Assembly: GCA_026003895.1 (NCBI GenBank)
Contig: BPIC01000002.1
Span: forward strand, 372,001-436,000
Length of the DNA stretch: 64,000 nucleotides
Direction of reading: 5' to 3'
Origin: Dehalococcoidia bacterium
Lineage (GTDB): Bacteria; Chloroflexota; Dehalococcoidia; SpSt-223
In this document: positions 8,782-19,660 of the stretch, piece by piece
Numbering within the stretch: position 1 is the stretch's first letter
Layout: each line of letters begins with the position of its first letter
Notes under the pieces: model-generated
Told to the model about the DNA's origin: nothing
What the model saw: the letters and a program-made list of their open reading frames with translations, nothing else
Databases searched by the model: none
Made by a program: the position numbers and the translations under genes

Positions 8782-10926
8782 GCGAGATTGCCCCCTTCTC
8801 CGAGCGGCTTGCCGCTGCTCTTGCCAACCAGCAGCTGGCGGCCAACCTGCTCAGCTTTCAGCGAGCGTGGCGTGAATCTCGAGATTCGGCGTTCGCGGAG
8901 CTCGACGCCATCGGCGATGGTTTTGCGCAAGAGCGGGCGCGGCTCCGCGCGGCGAAGAATGCCGTGCTCGCGGATCCGGACACAGCGGTAACCACCTTTG
9001 TCGCCCGTGCCTCGGCCGCCGGAGCGGTGGTCCATCAAGCAGCCACCGCTGAGGAGGCGCGGGCAACCATCGAATCACTTCTCCGGGAGCGTGGCGCTCG
9101 GCTGCTTACGAAGGGCAAAAGTATGGCGGCCGAGGAGATACTGCTCAATCCCTACCTCGAAGCTGCCGGAATCACGGTCGTCGAAACCGACCTTGGCGAG
9201 TGGATCGTGCAAATCGCCCGCGAGCTGCCAAGCCACATGGTGATCCCTGCCATTCACAAGAACCGCGCCCAAGTTGCCGCGTTGTTTCAATCGGCCATCG
9301 GTGAGAGCGCCCCGCCAGACGACATCGCCGGCCTTGTCCGTCTCGCACGGCGCGTCCTCCGCCGAGCTTTTCTCGATGCCGATGCCGGCCTCATCGGCGC
9401 GAACGCGCTCGTCGCCGAAACGGGCAGCGTCCTGCTGGTGACCAACGAAGGCAACGGCGACCTCGTCGCGACCCTTCCTCCGCTTACCATCGTGCTCGCC
9501 GGCTGGGAGAAGATCGTGCCCACGATGGACGACGCCCGCAACCCAGCTTCGCTTGCTCGCTCGCTCGGCGACCGCCCAGCCGATTACGAGCTTCACCACC
9601 CTGATTACGGGGTCAGAGCCCGGTCGCGAGCTGCATATCGTGCTGCTGGACAATGGGCGAACGGCGATGTGGCAGGATCGAGACGCTCGCGATGCGCTGC
9701 GCTGCATTCGCTGCGCCGCATGCGCCGACGTCTGCCCGCCGTATCAAGTGGTGGGCGGCCATGCGTTTGGATACATCTACAGCGGCGCAATTGGCTTGGT
9801 TACCACGCGCTTTCATCACGGCGACTCAGCCGCGGCAGGGCCACTCTCGTTGTGTGTCTCGTGTCACGCCTGCGCGAGTGTCTGCCCGGTCGAAATCCCG
9901 CTGCCGCGGCAGATTCTCGCCGCGCGAGCGGCTGTCGCTCGTGGGCAGCCTCCCAGCTGGCCGAAGCGCGTCGCGCTCGCTCTTTGGGCGCACCCCCGGC
10001 TCTTCGACGCGGTCGCGCGTCTTGCGGCGCTTGCGCTTGCGCCGGTCGGACCGCGCCGGCTGCGAGCACTGCTCCCCCCGTCTCAGCGCTGGCGTACCCC
10101 GTCCCTCCCGGCCCGCCGGCCGGCGCGCGATCGGCTGCTTGGCCAGTCATTTGCGCCCGCGCGACGGGCGCCGTGGATGAGCGCGGCACTCCGCGGCAAA
10201 ACAGTCGCGCTGTTCTTGCAATGTCTCGCCGACCGGCTTGCGCCCGCTGTGGTGCGCGACACCGTGCGGGTTCTGCGCGCCTGTGGCCTGCGCGTTCTCG
10301 TCCCTCCGCGCCAGCATTGCTGTGGGCTGCCGCATCTCGATTCCGGCGATCGCGAGCGTGCTCGCCGTCTCGCTCGTGCCACGATTGCGGCCTTGGAGGT
10401 GGAGGCCGACCTTGTGGTCACCGCTGGGACGAGCTGCGCCATCGCCATCGCGCATGACTACGAGGCTTTGATGGAAGGCGATCCTGCATGGCAGGCGCGG
10501 GCGGCGCGCCTCGCGGCGCGAACCTTCGATTTCGTTGAGTTGCTAGACCGCGTCGTCGACCCGCCAGCGCTCCCGTCACGTGGCCGACGGGTGGCTTGGC
10601 GGCCGTTTTGCCAGCGAGTCAATGTCCTTGGCCGGCCGGACGCCGGAGCGCGACTCCTCGAACGAGCGGGATACGAGGTTGTCGAGGTGCCTGAAAGCGA
10701 TGTGTGCTGTGGGTTCGGCGGCGCCGTCTCGATCGAGCACCCGGAAGTGAGTCACCGGATCGTGCTCCGCGCGCTGGACAATCTCAAGGCAAGCGGGGTA
10801 ACCGACCTTGCCACCGAGAATCCGGGTTGTTTGCTTCATCTGCAGGGAGCAGCAGACGCCGCTGGAACGCCGATCAAGGTGCATCACCTTGCCACGCTGC
10901 TCGCTGACGCGTTGTGGATCGGCTAG
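8778..10926 (+). CDS. LutB-LutA fusion: LUD, 4Fe-4S ferredoxin and double-CCG iron-sulfur oxidoreductase, frameshifted
   Basis: About 715 codons in two frames joined at a GCTC repeat near 9555-9566. Frame one (8778 to ~9563) is the LutB LUD domain with LTKGKSMAAEE, TDLGEWIVQ and the VAETGSVLLVTNEGN motif. Frame two continues SATAQPITSFTTLI, then two 4Fe-4S motifs (CIRCAACADVCP, CVSCHACASVCP). It ends in a LutA/GlpC-like part with two CCG motifs (QHCCGLPHLDSG and VCCGFGGAVSIEH). In B. subtilis LutA and LutB are separate proteins; here they form one polypeptide. GTG 8778 overlaps the lutC stop. The stop overlaps the convergent LCP gene by 4 nt. Whether the frameshift is real is open. Confidence 0.85.
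9555..9566 (+). repeat. (GCTC)3 tetranucleotide repeat at the lutBA frameshift
   Basis: Three tandem GCTC units lie exactly where the reading frame changes. Removing one unit (4 bp) or one base restores a continuous LutB-LutA protein through ...PASLARSATAQPITSF. Short tandem repeats of non-triplet unit can vary by slipped-strand mispairing, but three units is few. Confidence 0.6.
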
Positions 10927-12248
10927 GGCAATTGCAGATCGGCGCCGACGAGAATTTCCATATCGCCTGCGCCGAGCCCCGAGAGCTCAGCGATTGTCCG
11001 ACTAGCATCGAGCTTGAGCAGCTCGCCAAGGTAGCGCAGCGTCGCGGGCTTGCCGGTATAGTCGATGACTGTCGTGACGGAGCGTGGCTCGACCGTGGGG
11101 CGCTCTTCGACCCGCGCGATGATGCCGCGCTGGGCGAGGGCCGAAGCGAGCCGGGTCGCTCGGACACGGGTAGACGCGTCGGCGACGACGACGATCTGCG
11201 CCGCCTCGCGGCGCACGCGCGGGTCGCTGAACACCTCGGCGATCAGGGCGCTCACGACCGGTCGATTGGGCAGGAACACGGTCTGTCCCGGCAATCGGAT
11301 AATGGCGTCACCGCTCACTGCCCGGATCGTGATGTCTTGAAGGTCGATGCTGGCCGCCAGACGAGCGAGCGCGAGGATCTGTGAAGGATTCATATCGGTG
11401 CGAACGGCGTCCCGCAGTTCGAGGAGCAGCCTCGGGAGCACCGGCAGCAGATTGCGGTCGAGCGCCTTCTGCCGCGCCGCGAGCAAGATCTGCTGCTGCC
11501 GGCGATTACGCTCGAAATCGCTGTCCTGATGGCGCGAACGGGCGTATTCGAGCGCAGCCTGACCGTCGAGGCGTTGCAACCCCGGCGCGTAGTAAATTCG
11601 CTTGGTGCCATACCACTCGGTCGGGTACTCATTATCTTTGAGGGGGCGCTGCACGTCGACGGTCACGCCGCCGAGCCGATCGACGATTTGCACGAAGGCA
11701 TCGAAGTCCACGATCACGTAAAACTGGGTGCGGATGCCGAAGTTGTATTCGATCATCCGTCGCGCCACTCCGGGGCCCCCGCCCGGTGCATGCTCCAGCT
11801 CGCCGGTGCGGTAGGCGGCGTTGATCCGCTCGTCAAAACGGATGCCCGGCGCGACGGGGATCGTCACCCACAGGTCACGAGGAAATGAAATGAGCCCCGC
11901 CGTTCTGGTTGCCGGATCGAGCGTTGCGACCGCAACGAAATCGGTGCGGCCAGGTTCCCATGGTTCATCGGGGCGGGTGTCTACGCCAAGCAGGAGAATG
12001 TTGATTCGCTCGCTCCCGCCCCATGTTGGCACTCCAGCGAGCGTGCTTTCCTCGCCGGGGGCGAAGGCGGTTGGTCCGTTGGAACTCGCGTTCGCCGCCG
12101 GCACGACGGGCCGGTGAGTCCAGGCGTCGGCCGTCCGGCGCGCGGCGTTCAGCCCCTCAGCGGCGGCAAACCACGACCCGACCAAATACCCGGCGATCGC
12201 CACCGCGACGGCAAGGCGCACTCCGGTTTGAACCGCCCGGTTCACCAT
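10923..12248 (-). CDS. LytR-CpsA-Psr (LCP) family protein with C-terminal LytR_C domain
   Basis: 441 aa. An N-terminal TM anchor (residues ~8-30) precedes an extracellular LCP domain (~80-290): ILLLGVDTRPDE, a RTDF/ISFPRDLWV segment, GGVTVDV, and LDGQAALEYARSRHQDSDFERNRRQQQIL with the conserved Arg/Asp that bind polyprenyl pyrophosphate. Residues ~330-440 form a LytR_C/VanW-like domain ending GADMEILVGAD-like (GAGDMEILVGADLQLP). LCP enzymes transfer anionic glycopolymers from lipid carrier to peptidoglycan or protein, which fits the GT and sugar genes elsewhere in the window. Convergent with lutBA (4-nt overlap). Confidence 0.9.
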   Translation of the reverse strand: MVNRAVQTGVRLAVAVAIAGYLVGSWFAAAEGLNAARRTADAWTHRPVVPAANASSNGPTAFAPGEESTLAGVPTWGGSERINILLLGVDTRPDEPWEPGRTDFVAVATLDPATRTAGLISFPRDLWVTIPVAPGIRFDERINAAYRTGELEHAPGGGPGVARRMIEYNFGIRTQFYVIVDFDAFVQIVDRLGGVTVDVQRPLKDNEYPTEWYGTKRIYYAPGLQRLDGQAALEYARSRHQDSDFERNRRQQQILLAARQKALDRNLLPVLPRLLLELRDAVRTDMNPSQILALARLAASIDLQDITIRAVSGDAIIRLPGQTVFLPNRPVVSALIAEVFSDPRVRREAAQIVVVADASTRVRATRLASALAQRGIIARVEERPTVEPRSVTTVIDYTGKPATLRYLGELLKLDASRTIAELSGLGAGDMEILVGADLQLP

Positions 12249-12381
12249 CGCTCCGTGGGAAAGTGAGAAGCGCAGGAATCTCTCCAGCTAGCAGTGTAGG
12301 TTGGCGCTTTTGCCCACGGCAAGAAAATTGGATGCCACGGGTCTCGGCATGACCGATGTGAAAAGCTCGGATGCAGACGAG

Positions 12382-12410
12382 TTGACGAGCGTCTGCCAGG
12401 CCCGTATGCT
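12382..12410 (+). promoter_or_regulatory. Candidate sigma-70 promoter of the GH18 gene
   Basis: TTGACG (12382-12387), a 17-nt spacer and TATGCT (12405-12410). The -10 covers an in-frame ATG at 12406. Transcription would begin near 12417, at the next in-frame ATG (12418), implying a leaderless mRNA. Position and spacing are seen; activity is inferred. Confidence 0.45.
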
Positions 12411-12417
12411 CCGACTG

Positions 12418-14119
12418 ATGCCGCGCCTATTCATGGCCTTGTTGCTCGTTGCGATCGCTCTGCCGCTCGCCATACCGTCCGCGTCGGCCCAGAGCTCCCC
12501 GATCCGCCGATTTATGTACATGCATGTCTTCACGACCGACACGCTTCGGCTGCTTCAGCAGCGCATTGGTCAGCTCGACGCCGTGTCGCCGGTCTACTTC
12601 ACGGTCGAGGAGGGAGGCGAGGTGTCGGGCCGCGATTCGCCCGGAGGTAAGCGGCATCGTCAAGCGGGCTGGGGTCAAGCTCATCCCGCTGGTCAACAAC
12701 AAGCCGCGCTATGAGAAATTTAGCCCGGTGCTCGCCACTTCCGCGAGCCGGGCCAAAGTGATCGACAGGCTTGTCGCGCTCGTCCGCGACCATGGGTACG
12801 ACGGGTTGAACATCGATTTCGAAGCGCTCGAGCCGTCCGACCGGGCCGGGCTGAACGCCTTTATGCAGGAACTGACCGCGAGGCTGCGGCCGCTCGGCAA
12901 GTTGTCGACGGTCGCTGTCGCGGCCAAGCCGCGCGACCTGACGACAGGCTGGGCCGGAGCCTACGACTACGCCGCGCTCGGTCGATCGAGTGATTATGTC
13001 GTGCTCATGACCTATGCGTATCACACGGCGGCTGGCGCTCCCGGCTCGACGGCCCCGATCAACTGGGTGCGGCGTACCGCGGAGTATGCCGCGTCAGTTG
13101 CGCCGCCGGAAAAGTTGCTCCTTGGAATTGGCCTCTGGGGCTATGACTGGAAGATCCATAGCAAAGACGTGGCCGATGTGCGCATCTGGTCGGAGATCGA
13201 GGAGTTGGCGAAACGGCCCGGCGCCCAGCTTGGTTATTCAACCGAAGACGAGAGCGCGTGGCTGAAATACACAGATCAGGGTCACGAACGGATCGTCTGG
13301 TTCGAGGACGAGCGGGCGATCTCGGCCAAGCTCGGCATAATTCGCACCTACCGCTTGGCTGGCTGGGCGGCGTGGCGACTTGGACACGAAGGACCGCCGG
13401 CGTGGAATGCTTTCTCCGCATTTGATCGGGACGCCCAGCCGGCGCAGTCGCTTGCCGAGTCGCCTCGCCCGACGGTGGCGGCTCGTCAGAATTGGGATAT
13501 CCCAAACGGCCACTTCTTTACCCAAACCGGCGAGCCAGGCAAAACAGGATTCGCGGTAACCGACGACGCCGGCGTGCCCTTCTACACGGAATTTCGCCGG
13601 CTCGGCGGCACGGACGGTGTTGGCTTCCCGCGATCGCACCGCTTCATTTGGAACGGGTTCGTCACTCAGGTGTTTCAGAAGGCAATCTTCCAATGGTCGC
13701 CGGAGCGCGGCGTTGTGAATTTCGTCAATGTCTTCGACGAGCTGTCCAGCGCCGGCAAGGATGCGTGGCTCGATCGTGAGCGCGCCACACCCCGCCCGCT
13801 CTCTTCTTCGTTTGACGAGGGGAAGAGCTGGCCGGAGATCCAGACGGCGCGTCTGGCACTGCTTGACCAGGACCCTGCGCTCAAGCAGGTGTACTTTGGG
13901 CAGCCCGACCCGCTGCGCTCCTTCGGGCTGCCAACCTCCAGGGTGGAAGATCGCGGCAATCACACCGTCGTTCGCCTGCAGAGGGCGGTCCTTCAGCGCT
14001 GGAAGGTCGACGTGCCGTGGGCGAAGGCCGGTCAGGTGACGATCGCCAACGGCGGCGACATCGCGCTCGAGGCGGGCGTCATCCCGACCGAGGCGACGAC
14101 GCCCCGCCCTGCGCCTTAG
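12418..14119 (+). CDS. Secreted GH18-like glycosidase with C-terminal Chloroflexota-type repeat module, frameshifted
   Basis: Two frames joined at ~12640-12644 (CCCGG) give about 566 aa. Start ATG 12418 yields a clean signal peptide ending PSASA; ATG 12406 and 12349 are alternatives. The TIM barrel has GH18 features: DGLNIDFEALE (the usual DxxDxDxE catalytic strand, here reduced to NIDFEALE), VLMTYAYH, LLLGIGLWGYDW and AGWAAWRLG. YaaH/CelD-type spore or cell-wall glucosaminidases are the nearest family idea. After ~residue 360 comes a ~200-aa module (GHFFTQTG, RRLGGTDGVGFPRSHRF, VPWAKAGQV) also found in the protein at 28610-30013. It is probably cell-surface polysaccharide-active. Its stop overlaps the convergent LLM gene. 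Confidence 0.8.
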
Positions 14120-15186
14120 CGGGTGGCTGCACCGGCGGGCTCAAACGCCGGAAATACCTCCCGTGCCAGCAGCTCGAGTTGCCGCATCGTCTCGCGGTGC
14201 GGGTAGCAGCCGAAGTTGACATCGAGAATAACCTCGTCGATGCCGAGCGACTCGCACCACTTGAGCGTTTTGATGATCGACTCCGGGTCACCGGTAAGCA
14301 GCATATCAGGACCGATGTCACTGGGACGCATCTGGAGCACGCGCTGCCGCGCCGCAGACAGCGGCGTCGAGACCCGGTTGTCCGGTTTGGCAGCGGCGAT
14401 TTCAAGCAATCCGTGAACAAACTTGAGGAGTCGTGCTTGGTGCCGCTCGGTGTCGGCTGGGCTCTCGGAAACGGCGCAATAGTAGGAGCAAATCATCTTC
14501 AGGTTCGGATGGCCCGCCTTCGCAGCGGCATCGCGGAATGCAGCGACTGCCTTATCGAGCCCGCTGAACGCCATGCCCACGCCGAACGGCGAGAGCATCA
14601 GGTCGACTCCGAGGTCCGCCGCCATTTGCACCGTCGGGGGGCTATAGGCCGCGATCGAGATCGGCGGGTGCGGCCGCTGGACGGGGTACTGGTTGAGCGT
14701 AAATGGCTCGTCGATCCGGTAGTGCTCCCCGTGATAGGTGAGGCCGGGCTCGGTCCACAACTTGACGATGAGGTCCGTACCTTCGCGCAGCAACTCGCGG
14801 CTCTTGTCGTAGTCCGCGCCGAATAGGGTGTAGTCGGACGGCTCGTTGCCCCGCCCGACAGCGAGTGCGATCCGTCCTCCAGAGAGCCGATCAAGGACGG
14901 CGTACTCCTCGGCGACACGAACGGGATGGGACGCCGGGAGGATTACGCAGGCTGGACCGAGCGTGATGCGCTTGGTGATCGCGGCGAGGTAGCCAAGATA
15001 GGGCGCCGGCGCCGGAAGCTGCCCGAAGTGCGGGCCGTGATGCTCTGCCACCCAGAACGAGCTGAACCCCAGCTCGTCGGCGGCCACTGCCTCTTCGGCA
15101 AGCTCACCCAGCATCGCTGCCGGGTCGCGCCGAGCTTCTCCGAAGATCGGCAGGTTGTCGAAGAGCGAGAAGTAGCCAAGTTGCAC
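14116..15186 (-). CDS. LLM-class flavin-dependent oxidoreductase (luciferase-like monooxygenase)
   Basis: About 356 aa. Luciferase-like TIM barrel: FGY-type start (LGYFSLFDN), GFSSFWVAEHH near residue 43, RITLGPACVILP, HPVRVAEEYAVLDRLSGGRIALAVGRG near 95, PPISIAAYSP and a C-terminal LLTGDPESII. These enzymes use FMN or F420 supplied by a reductase and oxidize small substrates; the substrate is unknown. GTG 15186 is preferred because GGAGGA lies 6 nt upstream; the ATG at 15192 would abut that Shine-Dalgarno. Convergent with the GH18 gene; divergent from comEA. Confidence 0.85.
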   Translation of the reverse strand: MQLGYFSLFDNLPIFGEARRDPAAMLGELAEEAVAADELGFSSFWVAEHHGPHFGQLPAPAPYLGYLAAITKRITLGPACVILPASHPVRVAEEYAVLDRLSGGRIALAVGRGNEPSDYTLFGADYDKSRELLREGTDLIVKLWTEPGLTYHGEHYRIDEPFTLNQYPVQRPHPPISIAAYSPPTVQMAADLGVDLMLSPFGVGMAFSGLDKAVAAFRDAAAKAGHPNLKMICSYYCAVSESPADTERHQARLLKFVHGLLEIAAAKPDNRVSTPLSAARQRVLQMRPSDIGPDMLLTGDPESIIKTLKWCESLGIDEVILDVNFGCYPHRETMRQLELLAREVFPAFEPAGAATR

Positions 15187-15308
15187 GGCCATTCCTCCGA
15201 TTGAAATCTGCTATCACCATAGCATGCTAATGCGAATGCGCGTCGGTCCACCCTGCCCCTGGCAGGTGGGTCGTCCGGACTGTCTGGACCGCCGTTGCCG
15301 GCGGGAAT

Positions 15309-15902
15309 ATGCCCGAGTATGATGGCCTCGTGGAGCCGAAGTCCGCGCCTCCCGCCCTCGCCGCGCTGACGGTTCTGCTCGCCGCCGCGACCCTTCTCGC
15401 GGTTGGCATCCTCGTCGCACGCGGGTGGCTCGATCGACCCCAGCCTGTGCAAATTGTCCAATTGCCGCTCGACACGTCGATGAAAGTCGCCGTGCGCGGC
15501 GCGGTCCAAACGCCTGGCGTCTACACCCTCCGGTTTGGAGACCGTGTGGACGACGCGATTCGCGCCGCTGGCGGGCTCACCAGCGATGCCGACGAACGTG
15601 CGATCAATCCAGCGGCGCGAATCGCTGACGAGCAGGAAATTTGGGTCCCGCGCCGGGGCGAGCCAACCGCGATTTCGGTGAGCCCGCCATCGGCCGCTGC
15701 GACGGCCGGCCGGGTCAACCTCAACACCGCCACCGTTTCACAGCTTGTCGCGCTTCCGGGGATCGCCGACCTGACCGCCAACCGGATCATCGAATCGCCG
15801 GAGCGCGTTGGGCCGTTCCGCCGGGTGGAGGAACTCCGCGAGCGCGGCATCATGAATGAACGCAATTTCGACCTCGTCAAGGACCGGGTGTCCGCTCCAT
15901 GA
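15309..15902 (+). CDS. comEA: ComEA-like DNA-binding protein (SLBB plus helix-hairpin-helix)
   Basis: 197 aa. One N-terminal TM helix (residues ~16-40) anchors the protein. An SLBB domain (~60-115: [28 protein letters not shown]) precedes an HhH pair (~130-195: [41 protein letters not shown]). ComEA captures incoming DNA at the membrane in natural transformation. No comEC is adjacent in this window. The stop overlaps (ATGA) an in-frame ATG of the following glucokinase gene. Confidence 0.9.
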   Translation: MPEYDGLVEPKSAPPALAALTVLLAAATLLAVGILVARGWLDRPQPVQIVQLPLDTSMKVAVRGAVQTPGVYTLRFGDRVDDAIRAAGGLTSDADERAINPAARIADEQEIWVPRRGEPTAISVSPPSAAATAGRVNLNTATVSQLVALPGIADLTANRIIESPERVGPFRRVEELRERGIMNERNFDLVKDRVSAP

Positions 15903-16045
15903 TTTGGTTCTTGACGGTTGCCGGTCTTTGGCGTGCGCCGGCGCTTGGCCGAATCCTTGGCGGGAAGTGGCGATGGCACGCCAAACTCGAAGAGGACGAT
16001 CCGGCACGGGCCCCACTCGCCACCCATCGACCAGAGGAGCCTGCC

Positions 16046-17074
16046 GTGCCAGACCACCCGGACCAAGCGCAACCGGCGGCCGTGCCCGAGTCGGAACCGT
16101 CAACCGAGCCGATCGTGTCGACGGTCAATGAATCGGATCCAGTCGCCCGCCCAGTTCCCGAGGCCGACGACGAGCAGTCGCCGCAGGACGTCCCGGCTGC
16201 CGTTGACCCCGATCTCGAACGCATCTTGTTGACCACGGCGCCACCGTCGGAACCGGTGGTTCTCGGCATCGATATCGGTGGTACCGGGATCAAAGGTGCT
16301 CCGGTCAATGTCACCACGGGAGCGCTGACGGCCGACCGATTTCGCCTCGCGACCCCGCAGCCAGCCACGCCGGAAGCGATCGCAGCCGCTGTCGCGGAGA
16401 TCGTCCGGCACTTCGAGTGGACCGGTCTCGTCGGCTGCACCTTTCCGGCAGTGGTTAAGCGCGGCGTCGTTTGCACCGCGGCGAATGTCGACCCGAGTTG
16501 GATTGGTGTCGATGGCCAGACGGTGTTTGAGCGGGCGACCGGTTGCCCGTTCGTCGTGCTCAACGATGCCGACGCCGCCGGGATCGCTGAGATGGAGTTT
16601 GGCGCCGGTGCTGACGAGTACGGGGTCGTAATCGTGGTGACTCTCGGCACTGGCATCGGGAGCGCATTGTTCGTCGACCGACGGCTCGTTCCTAACACCG
16701 AGCTGGGACATCTCGAAATCCGTGGCAAGGATGCTGAGCGTCGCGCGTCGGAGCGCACGCGCGAGCGAAAGGGCTGGGGCTGGCGTCGCTGGGGCAGCCA
16801 TGTCAACGAATATTTGCAGGTGCTCGAACGGCTGTTCTCGCCCGATCTCATCATCATCGGGGGTGGCGTAAGTCGGAAGTGGGAGAAGTTCGTTGCGTCC
16901 GTGACGGTGGAGACGCGCGTCGTTCCGGCAACGCTGCTGAATGACGCGGGCATCGTTGGCGCGGCGCGCGCCGCCAGCGCCTTTCTCGGGTCCCATCCGG
17001 TCGGCTCGGCCACTCTCGCGGTCGGGGCGCCGTCAGCCAGCGGCTCGGCGGACCACACCGTCCCCCAGCCATGA
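16046..17074 (+). CDS. ppgK: Polyphosphate glucokinase, ROK family
   Basis: The ROK core begins [17 protein letters not shown] (ATP/polyphosphate loop), followed by [63 protein letters not shown] and the C-terminal [15 protein letters not shown], a pattern specific for PpgK. It phosphorylates glucose with polyphosphate and/or ATP in the cytoplasm. GTG 16046 is chosen for GAGGAG with 6-nt spacing; the frame is open back to ATG 15899, which overlaps the comEA stop. Either way a proline/acid-rich N-terminal extension (~55-100 aa) precedes the kinase; this is unusual for the family. Confidence 0.85.
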   Translation: MPDHPDQAQPAAVPESEPSTEPIVSTVNESDPVARPVPEADDEQSPQDVPAAVDPDLERILLTTAPPSEPVVLGIDIGGTGIKGAPVNVTTGALTADRFRLATPQPATPEAIAAAVAEIVRHFEWTGLVGCTFPAVVKRGVVCTAANVDPSWIGVDGQTVFERATGCPFVVLNDADAAGIAEMEFGAGADEYGVVIVVTLGTGIGSALFVDRRLVPNTELGHLEIRGKDAERRASERTRERKGWGWRRWGSHVNEYLQVLERLFSPDLIIIGGGVSRKWEKFVASVTVETRVVPATLLNDAGIVGAARAASAFLGSHPVGSATLAVGAPSASGSADHTVPQP

Positions 17075-17201
17075 GCGAGCTGGACACGGCGCACGCGCCG
17101 GGCGATTTGCACCCTGCGAAGCGTGTCTCCAAAACGGCAGTGAGGCTCGTGGCCGCATTTGGAGAACGCGAATCTGGATCGGCCATTCGGGGGCGCGGGC
17201 T

Positions 17202-19613
17202 TTAGGAGCGGTCGCCGCTCGCGCCTTCGACCCAGATACGTTGGAACTCGGCGCGGAGGAGCCGGTGTTCGGGCGCCTCGAGATACGGGTCGGTCGCGAT
17301 GAGGCGTTCGGCCTCTTCTCGAGCAAGATCGAGCACCTCAACGTCAGACAAGCGCGCGACTTTGAGCTCCGGCAAGCCGCTCTGACGGACGCCGAAGAAC
17401 TCGCCCGGGCCGCGCAGCCGGAGGTCTTCCTCCGCAAGCGCAAAGCCATCGCTCGTTCGCTCGACGATCCGTAATCGCTCGCTCGCTTCTCCCGCATCTG
17501 ACAAAAGGAGGCAGTAACTCTGCTCGGCGCCCCGTCCAACTCGGCCTCGAAACTGGTGAAGCTGAGAAAGCCCAAAGCGCTCGGCCCCCTCGATGAGCAT
17601 CGTCGTCGCGTTCGGGACGTCGATCCCAACTTCCACGACCGCGGTCGAGACGAGGACGTCGATCTCGCCGTCGCGGAAGGCGACCATCACCTCGTCCTTT
17701 TCCTTTGGCTTCATCCGTCCGTGGAGGAGCCCGAGGCGGAGGTCGGGGAACACGAGACGCAGCCGCTCAAATTCCGCAATTGCTGCCTTTGCTTCGATTT
17801 TTTCGGACTCTTCGACCAGTGGGCAGATGACATACGCCTGCCGCCCGAGACGCACCTGCTCGCGGACGAACTGATAGGCGCGGTCGCGCTTCTCAGGCGG
17901 AACGAGGCGAGTGCGGATCGGTTGGCGGCCCGGCGGGAGCTCGTCGAGGACCGAAAGATCGAGGTCGCCATACAAGGTCAGCGCGAGCGTGCGGGGAATC
18001 GGGGTCGCCGTCATCACCAGCATGTGCGGATTCCGATCTCCATCGATGCCTTTCTGGCGCAGTGCTGCTCGCTGGGCGACGCCGAAGCGGTGCTGTTCGT
18101 CCACCACGCCGATCAGCAGCCGCTTGAAGGTAACCTGCTCTTGGATAACCGCGTGAGTCCCGACCAGCACGTCGATTGCGCCGCCGGCGACCTCGTCGAG
18201 GATCTGGCGTCGCTTCTTCCCTTGGACGGCGCCGGTGAGCAGCTCCACGCGTGTCCCCGGCATGATCTCGGTCAAGAGCCGGCCGAGCGAGGCAAGATGT
18301 TGATTGGCAAGAATTTCGGTCGGCGCGAGGATCGCGCCTTGACCCCCCGCCGCTACCGCGGCAGCCAGCGCCAGCGCAGCGACCACGGTCTTGCCACTCC
18401 CGACGTCGCCCTGGAGGAGACGAGCCATCGGGCGATCTTTCGCGAGGTCGGCAAAAATCTCGTCCACGGCGCGCTGCTGCGCCCCGGTGAGGGCGAAGGC
18501 TAGTCGACCGAGCCAGGTGGCGCGCTGTTCGGGAGTGGGAACGATTGGCTCGGCGCGGCCGGCCTGCCGCCACTCCGCCTTGGCGCGCTGCAAGCCAAGC
18601 TGCATCACGAACAGTTCGTCGAACGCCACGCGGCGCTTGGCCTTTGCGAGCTGCTCCGGCGTGTCGGGATAGTGCATCGCCATCACCGCAGCCGCGCGGC
18701 CCATCAGCTTCGCCCGCCGGCGAATGGCCTCGGGGAGGGGCTCCGGAAGAAGTGCGGCGTAGCGGTCGACGGCGGCCTTGACGAGGCGGCGTACGGTGCG
18801 TTGCGCGATTCCTTCGGTGAGTGGATAGACTGGGACGAGACGACCGGTATGGGTACGGTCCGTGCCGTCGACCGGCTCATGTTCCGAGACGGTCATCTCG
18901 ATCCGCCCTTTGAAGGCCTCGATCCGTCCCGACAACAGCCAGACTGACCCTTGCCGAAGGCTCTGGGCGACCCACGGTTGGTTAAACCAGCGTGCCCGCA
19001 TCATCCCGCTCTCGTCGACGACTGTCGCCTCGACGAGCTTGCGGCCAGGCCCGATGCTCCGTTGGGTTATGTCCCAAACCGTGACCTGCACGGTTGCCTC
19101 TGTGCCGGGACGGAGCGTTTGGATCGGCGCAAGATCCCGCCGGTCGAGGTGGCGGTTGGGGAAGAAAAAGAGCAGATCCCGCACCGTGGTGACGCCGAGG
19201 CGGTGAAAGCGCGGCACGGCGCGCCGGTCGAACCCCTTCAGCGCCGCAATTGACGTTTCGAGGGTGATTGATTGCGAGGTCGTGGCGGGCGGTGCTTTGC
19301 GTGACGGCGCGGCGTGCCGTAGGGATGGAGGTGGTGCGGCGCGCGGCTGAGTGATATCGCGGAGCCAGCTGGCGACTTCGGCGAGCCACGCCGGCCGCTC
19401 AGCCTCTGGTGTCCGTGCGTAGGAGCGGAACGGGAACGCCGCGATCGCCTCGCGGAGATCGGGCGATCCACCCTGAGCCAGACGCGGCAGCCAAGTCGCG
19501 AGGTAAGCGTCGAGGCCGCCAATCACCAACCGATCGCGGTAACCGGCGCGTGCCTCGCGTTCGAGCATGGTGAGAATCGAGGTCAGAACATTGGTCGCCT
19601 CGGTGGTCGTCAC
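17202..19613 (-). CDS. recG: ATP-dependent DNA helicase RecG
   Basis: 803 aa from GTG 19613. After an N-terminal helical extension (~110 aa) comes the OB-type wedge domain ([38 protein letters not shown]). The helicase core follows: Walker [19 protein letters not shown] near residue 405, DEQH in [55 protein letters not shown] and [15 protein letters not shown]. RecG remodels stalled forks and Holliday junctions. It is the first clear member of a minus-strand block ending the ppgK side; 127 nt separate the convergent stops. Confidence 0.95.
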   Translation of the reverse strand: MTTTEATNVLTSILTMLEREARAGYRDRLVIGGLDAYLATWLPRLAQGGSPDLREAIAAFPFRSYARTPEAERPAWLAEVASWLRDITQPRAAPPPSLRHAAPSRKAPPATTSQSITLETSIAALKGFDRRAVPRFHRLGVTTVRDLLFFFPNRHLDRRDLAPIQTLRPGTEATVQVTVWDITQRSIGPGRKLVEATVVDESGMMRARWFNQPWVAQSLRQGSVWLLSGRIEAFKGRIEMTVSEHEPVDGTDRTHTGRLVPVYPLTEGIAQRTVRRLVKAAVDRYAALLPEPLPEAIRRRAKLMGRAAAVMAMHYPDTPEQLAKAKRRVAFDELFVMQLGLQRAKAEWRQAGRAEPIVPTPEQRATWLGRLAFALTGAQQRAVDEIFADLAKDRPMARLLQGDVGSGKTVVAALALAAAVAAGGQGAILAPTEILANQHLASLGRLLTEIMPGTRVELLTGAVQGKKRRQILDEVAGGAIDVLVGTHAVIQEQVTFKRLLIGVVDEQHRFGVAQRAALRQKGIDGDRNPHMLVMTATPIPRTLALTLYGDLDLSVLDELPPGRQPIRTRLVPPEKRDRAYQFVREQVRLGRQAYVICPLVEESEKIEAKAAIAEFERLRLVFPDLRLGLLHGRMKPKEKDEVMVAFRDGEIDVLVSTAVVEVGIDVPNATTMLIEGAERFGLSQLHQFRGRVGRGAEQSYCLLLSDAGEASERLRIVERTSDGFALAEEDLRLRGPGEFFGVRQSGLPELKVARLSDVEVLDLAREEAERLIATDPYLEAPEHRLLRAEFQRIWVEGASGDRS

Positions 19614-19660
19614 GCATCATATTGTGCCCGTTCCCGGCGGAGAACCCAAGGGGATGGCGG

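Noticed and set aside
8778-10457. Programmed +1 frameshift as a deliberate recoding site in lutBA
   Set aside because: The break lies in a plain GCTC repeat with no slippery CUU/stop signal, and five other unrelated genes carry similar breaks.
15877-17112. 411-aa minus-strand ORF antisense to ppgK
   Set aside because: Ser/Arg/Gly-rich shadow of the clearly coding glucokinase frame.
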